A DNA stretch of 42,277 nucleotides from Actinomycetes bacterium (GTDB lineage Bacteria; Actinomycetota; Actinomycetes; Propionibacteriales; Nocardioidaceae). This document shows, one piece after another, positions 40,414 through 42,277 of the stretch (position 1 is its first letter; every line of letters begins with the position of its first letter). Made by a program: the position numbers and the translations under genes. The stretch is taken from the NCBI GenBank assembly GCA_023396115.1, contig JAEWXC010000066.1:1-42277 (forward strand), given 5' to 3'. The notes beneath the pieces are model-generated. The model was not told the origin of the DNA. It searched no databases and worked only from the letters and a program-made list of their open reading frames with translations.

Positions 40414-42030
40414 TCACTGGGTGACCCAGGCCTTGTCGTAGAACATCATCGTCTCGCTGGTCGGCACGATGCCGTGCACGTTGTCAGCGAACGGCAGGAA
40501 CACGATGCCGCTCGACTCGTTCAGCGCGGGCACGTCGGCCTGCCACAGCTCCTCGACCTTGGTCAGCGCAGCGACGCCGTCCTCGGGGCCGCTGGCGGCG
40601 GCGAGCTCGGTCAGGGCCGCAGCGATCTCCTTGTTGTCCATGCCCGAGGTGTTGGTGGGCGAGTTCGGCGTGGTCACACCGTGCAGACGCAGGTACGGGT
40701 CCTCGTCACCGATCGACAGGGCCGAGAAGGCCAGGTCGAAGTCGTGGGTGACGTACATGGCCTGGATCTGGTCGGCCACGGACTTCAGGGCCTTCAGCTG
40801 CACCTCGAAGCCGGCCTGGTCGAGCATGCCCTTTAGGGCGGTCGCGGACTGCGTGGCCGAGGCGTCGGCGAAGTGCAGCAGCTGGATCTTGCCGTCGAAG
40901 CCCTTCTTCTTGGCCGCGTCGACGAGCTCCTTGGCCTTGTCCAGGTCGGCCGCCTGCGGCTCGACGCCGGTGTACCACGGGGAGGTCTTGGGGAGCAGGC
41001 TCTTGGTGGCCAGCGAGGAGTCCTCACCGACGCGGTCCATGTACCGCTTCGGGTCCCAGGCAAGGTTCAGCGCCTGGCGGACCTCCGGCATCGCGCCGGG
41101 GCGACCCTCACGCTGGTTGATCCACAGGTTCGAGCCACCGCCCACGACGAAGCGCATGCCGGTCGCCTTGCCCTCGTCCATCGCCTCGGTCACCGACTTG
41201 GTGTCGCGCAGGTAGGCGGTGTCCAGGTCGCCGGCAGCCAGCGACTCGACCTTGGCGGTGTCACCGCCGGGCCAGCTGAACTCCAGCGCGTCCAAGTTCG
41301 GGCGGCCGCCGAAGTAGTCCTCGTTGGCCTTCAGGACCAGCTTCTCGGTGGGCTTGTAGTCGTCGAGGACGAACGGGCCGGCGCCGATCGGCTGGAACTT
41401 CTCGGGGTTCTTGTACGCGGCCGGGGCCATCACCAGGCCGGGGCCGTGGGCGAGCATGTTGGGGAACGTGGCCCACGGGAAGCGGGTGGTGAACTCGATG
41501 GTGGTCTTGTCGACGACCTTCATGTCCGCGACGTTGCTGGCCCACGTCATGAAGTTGTAGCCGTAGGACTTCAGGTAGTACCCGATCGAGCCGGCCACGG
41601 CGGCGGCGTCCAGGTCGGTCCCGTCGGTGAACTTCACGCCCTCGCGCAGCTTCAGGGTCCACGTGGTGTTGTCGTCGGTGGACAGCGACTCGGCCAGGCG
41701 GGGCTCGTAGGTGCCGTCCTCCCAGTTGTAGGCCATCAGGCTGTCGTAGATGGCCAGCAGGGCCGAGCCACCGGCGGCACCGTTGGAGTAGGTCTTGGTG
41801 GGGTCGAGCGAGCGGGCCTCGGAGTACTCGCCGATCCGGAGCACCCCACCCTTCACGGGGCTGCCGGAGTCGTCGACGTTGACCAGGCCGGAGGTCATCT
41901 CCTCGACGGTCTTCTCGGTGGGCGTCTTGTTCGACTCCGGTGAGTCGTCGGAGCTGGCGCAGCCGGTGAGCAGCAGGGTGCTGGCCACCAGCCCCACCGC
42001 CAGCCGGGTGCGCAGGGTGCGACGGGACAC
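40414..42030 (-). CDS. ABC transporter substrate-binding lipoprotein (SBP family 5, peptide/nickel type)
   Basis: Extracellular lipid-anchored binding protein of 538 aa. The signal peptide ends in LLTGC with lipidated Cys24; an acidic Ser/Thr linker follows and then the family 5 domain (GGVLRIGEYSEARSLDPTKT, LAIYDSLMAYNWEDGTYEPRLAESL, WTLKLREGVKFTDGTDLDA). Such proteins capture oligopeptides, opines, glycosides or amides. The GTG at 42030 has GAGGAG upstream. It is convergent with the operon that encodes permeases and ATPases of the same class, which otherwise lacks a binding protein, so it is the probable partner though under its own promoter. Confidence 0.9.
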   Translation of the reverse strand: MSRRTLRTRLAVGLVASTLLLTGCASSDDSPESNKTPTEKTVEEMTSGLVNVDDSGSPVKGGVLRIGEYSEARSLDPTKTYSNGAAGGSALLAIYDSLMAYNWEDGTYEPRLAESLSTDDNTTWTLKLREGVKFTDGTDLDAAAVAGSIGYYLKSYGYNFMTWASNVADMKVVDKTTIEFTTRFPWATFPNMLAHGPGLVMAPAAYKNPEKFQPIGAGPFVLDDYKPTEKLVLKANEDYFGGRPNLDALEFSWPGGDTAKVESLAAGDLDTAYLRDTKSVTEAMDEGKATGMRFVVGGGSNLWINQREGRPGAMPEVRQALNLAWDPKRYMDRVGEDSSLATKSLLPKTSPWYTGVEPQAADLDKAKELVDAAKKKGFDGKIQLLHFADASATQSATALKGMLDQAGFEVQLKALKSVADQIQAMYVTHDFDLAFSALSIGDEDPYLRLHGVTTPNSPTNTSGMDNKEIAAALTELAAASGPEDGVAALTKVEELWQADVPALNESSGIVFLPFADNVHGIVPTSETMMFYDKAWVTQ

Positions 42031-42277
42031 GGGGTTCTCCTCGGGTAGCGCGACGTGACGTGCGTCGCAGCGGACGTGTTGTGGGTCACGCTATGGACCG
42101 GCCGGCCCTTCACTGGGCTGGCTTCCCGGTGACCGGGATGGGGCGGGGAAACTTTTCTGGCTCATCTGATGCTTCCGTGGGTGGTTGATCGCGTCTGAAT
42201 GGCCGCACGCCGTTCCCGCTCTAGGTTTCTGGCTTGTCGAGAGTCAGGAACCACGGAACGGAGAACGGCGTGCGAAA
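42031..42277. other. Non-coding right margin with possible start of a further gene
   Basis: The 247 nt hold the promoter region of the binding-protein gene, including an AT-richer part around 42150-42170. At the extreme edge GGAG (42260-42263) precedes GTG (42270-42272) by 6 nt, so a rightward gene may begin there; only eight bases of it are in view and nothing can be said of its product. Confidence 0.4.
42204..42274. repeat. 12-bp inverted repeat at window edge
   Basis: CGCACGCCGTTC (42204-42215) and GAACGGCGTGCG (42263-42274) are perfect complements around a 47-nt loop. Inside, GGTTTCTG (42224-42231) and CAGGAACC (42245-42252) pair with one mismatch. The right arm contains a possible GTG start and the last base of its ribosome site. 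This could be a mobile-element end, a riboregulatory hairpin, or an operator pair. Confidence 0.6.

Noticed and set aside
32322..42117. A shared operator for the transporter operon and the binding-protein gene
   Set aside because: Only the short word TCACTGGG is common and the flanking dyads differ; this is within chance in such DNA.
42031..42277. Calling a transposase at the right edge
   Set aside because: Only eight bases after the possible GTG are visible; the inverted repeat alone does not identify an element.

Overview
The window is very GC-rich, with almost every codon ending in G or C, frequent GTG and a few TTG starts, and many 1-4 nt stop/start overlaps. This points to a high-GC actinobacterium, most plausibly of the Nocardioides type (inference; there is no rRNA in the window). 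The organism looks like a soil-type degrader of cyclic, steroid-like or aromatic compounds.

Layout. 1-2760: housekeeping block with an L,D-transpeptidase lipoprotein, an unknown membrane protein, a YajQ-family protein and tRNA-Tyr. 2789-7070: meta-cleavage module A, a coupled minus-strand operon (FAD phenol-type hydroxylase > C-C hydrolase > extradiol dioxygenase) divergent from a TetR gene. 7175-12967: an IclR regulator, then module B (C-C hydrolase, HsaA-type monooxygenase, a second extradiol-dioxygenase-like protein, a KstD-type flavoprotein). 13289-19629: a KstR-like TetR regulator, a 3-alpha-HSD-like SDR, a 17-beta-HSD4-like SDR, a FadA5-like thiolase and a fused double acyl-CoA dehydrogenase (FadE34 type). 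19928-24166: a large secreted S8 protease. 24291-26146: SCP-x-type thiolase and hotdog thioesterase. 26472-28505: YeiH-type exporter and divergent LysR. 28544-30060: ECF sigma factor and coupled membrane protein. 30088-32186: SnoaL-like protein and acyl-CoA synthetase. 32425-40187: one long operon with a peptide/nickel-type ABC transporter (two permeases, two ATPases), two tandem NylA-like amidases and a TauE/SafE permease. 40414-42030: the cognate-looking lipoprotein binding protein, convergent. 42204-42277: an inverted repeat running off the edge, possibly the start of another gene or element.

How it fits together. Acyl-CoA synthetase, fused dehydrogenase, SDRs and thiolases can activate and shorten an acyl side chain. 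The KstD-like enzyme, HsaA-like oxygenase and C-C hydrolases can desaturate, hydroxylate and open a ring. Three promoters share a GAACnnGTTC dyad of the KstR type, and a KstR-like TetR gene lies in their midst. One further promoter carries an exact KstR2-type dyad. A steroid or bile-acid-like substrate is the best inference but is not proven; no flavin reductase partner (HsaB) is present.

Most notable: the module B extradiol dioxygenase homologue has lost two of three metal ligands (Ala147 and Lys214 in place of His) while the module A copy keeps all three. Also notable are three intergenic arrays of one roughly 20-nt repeat placed just downstream of genes, two other repeat families filling other 3' intergenic spaces, and an operator that runs into the start codon of the HsaA-like gene.
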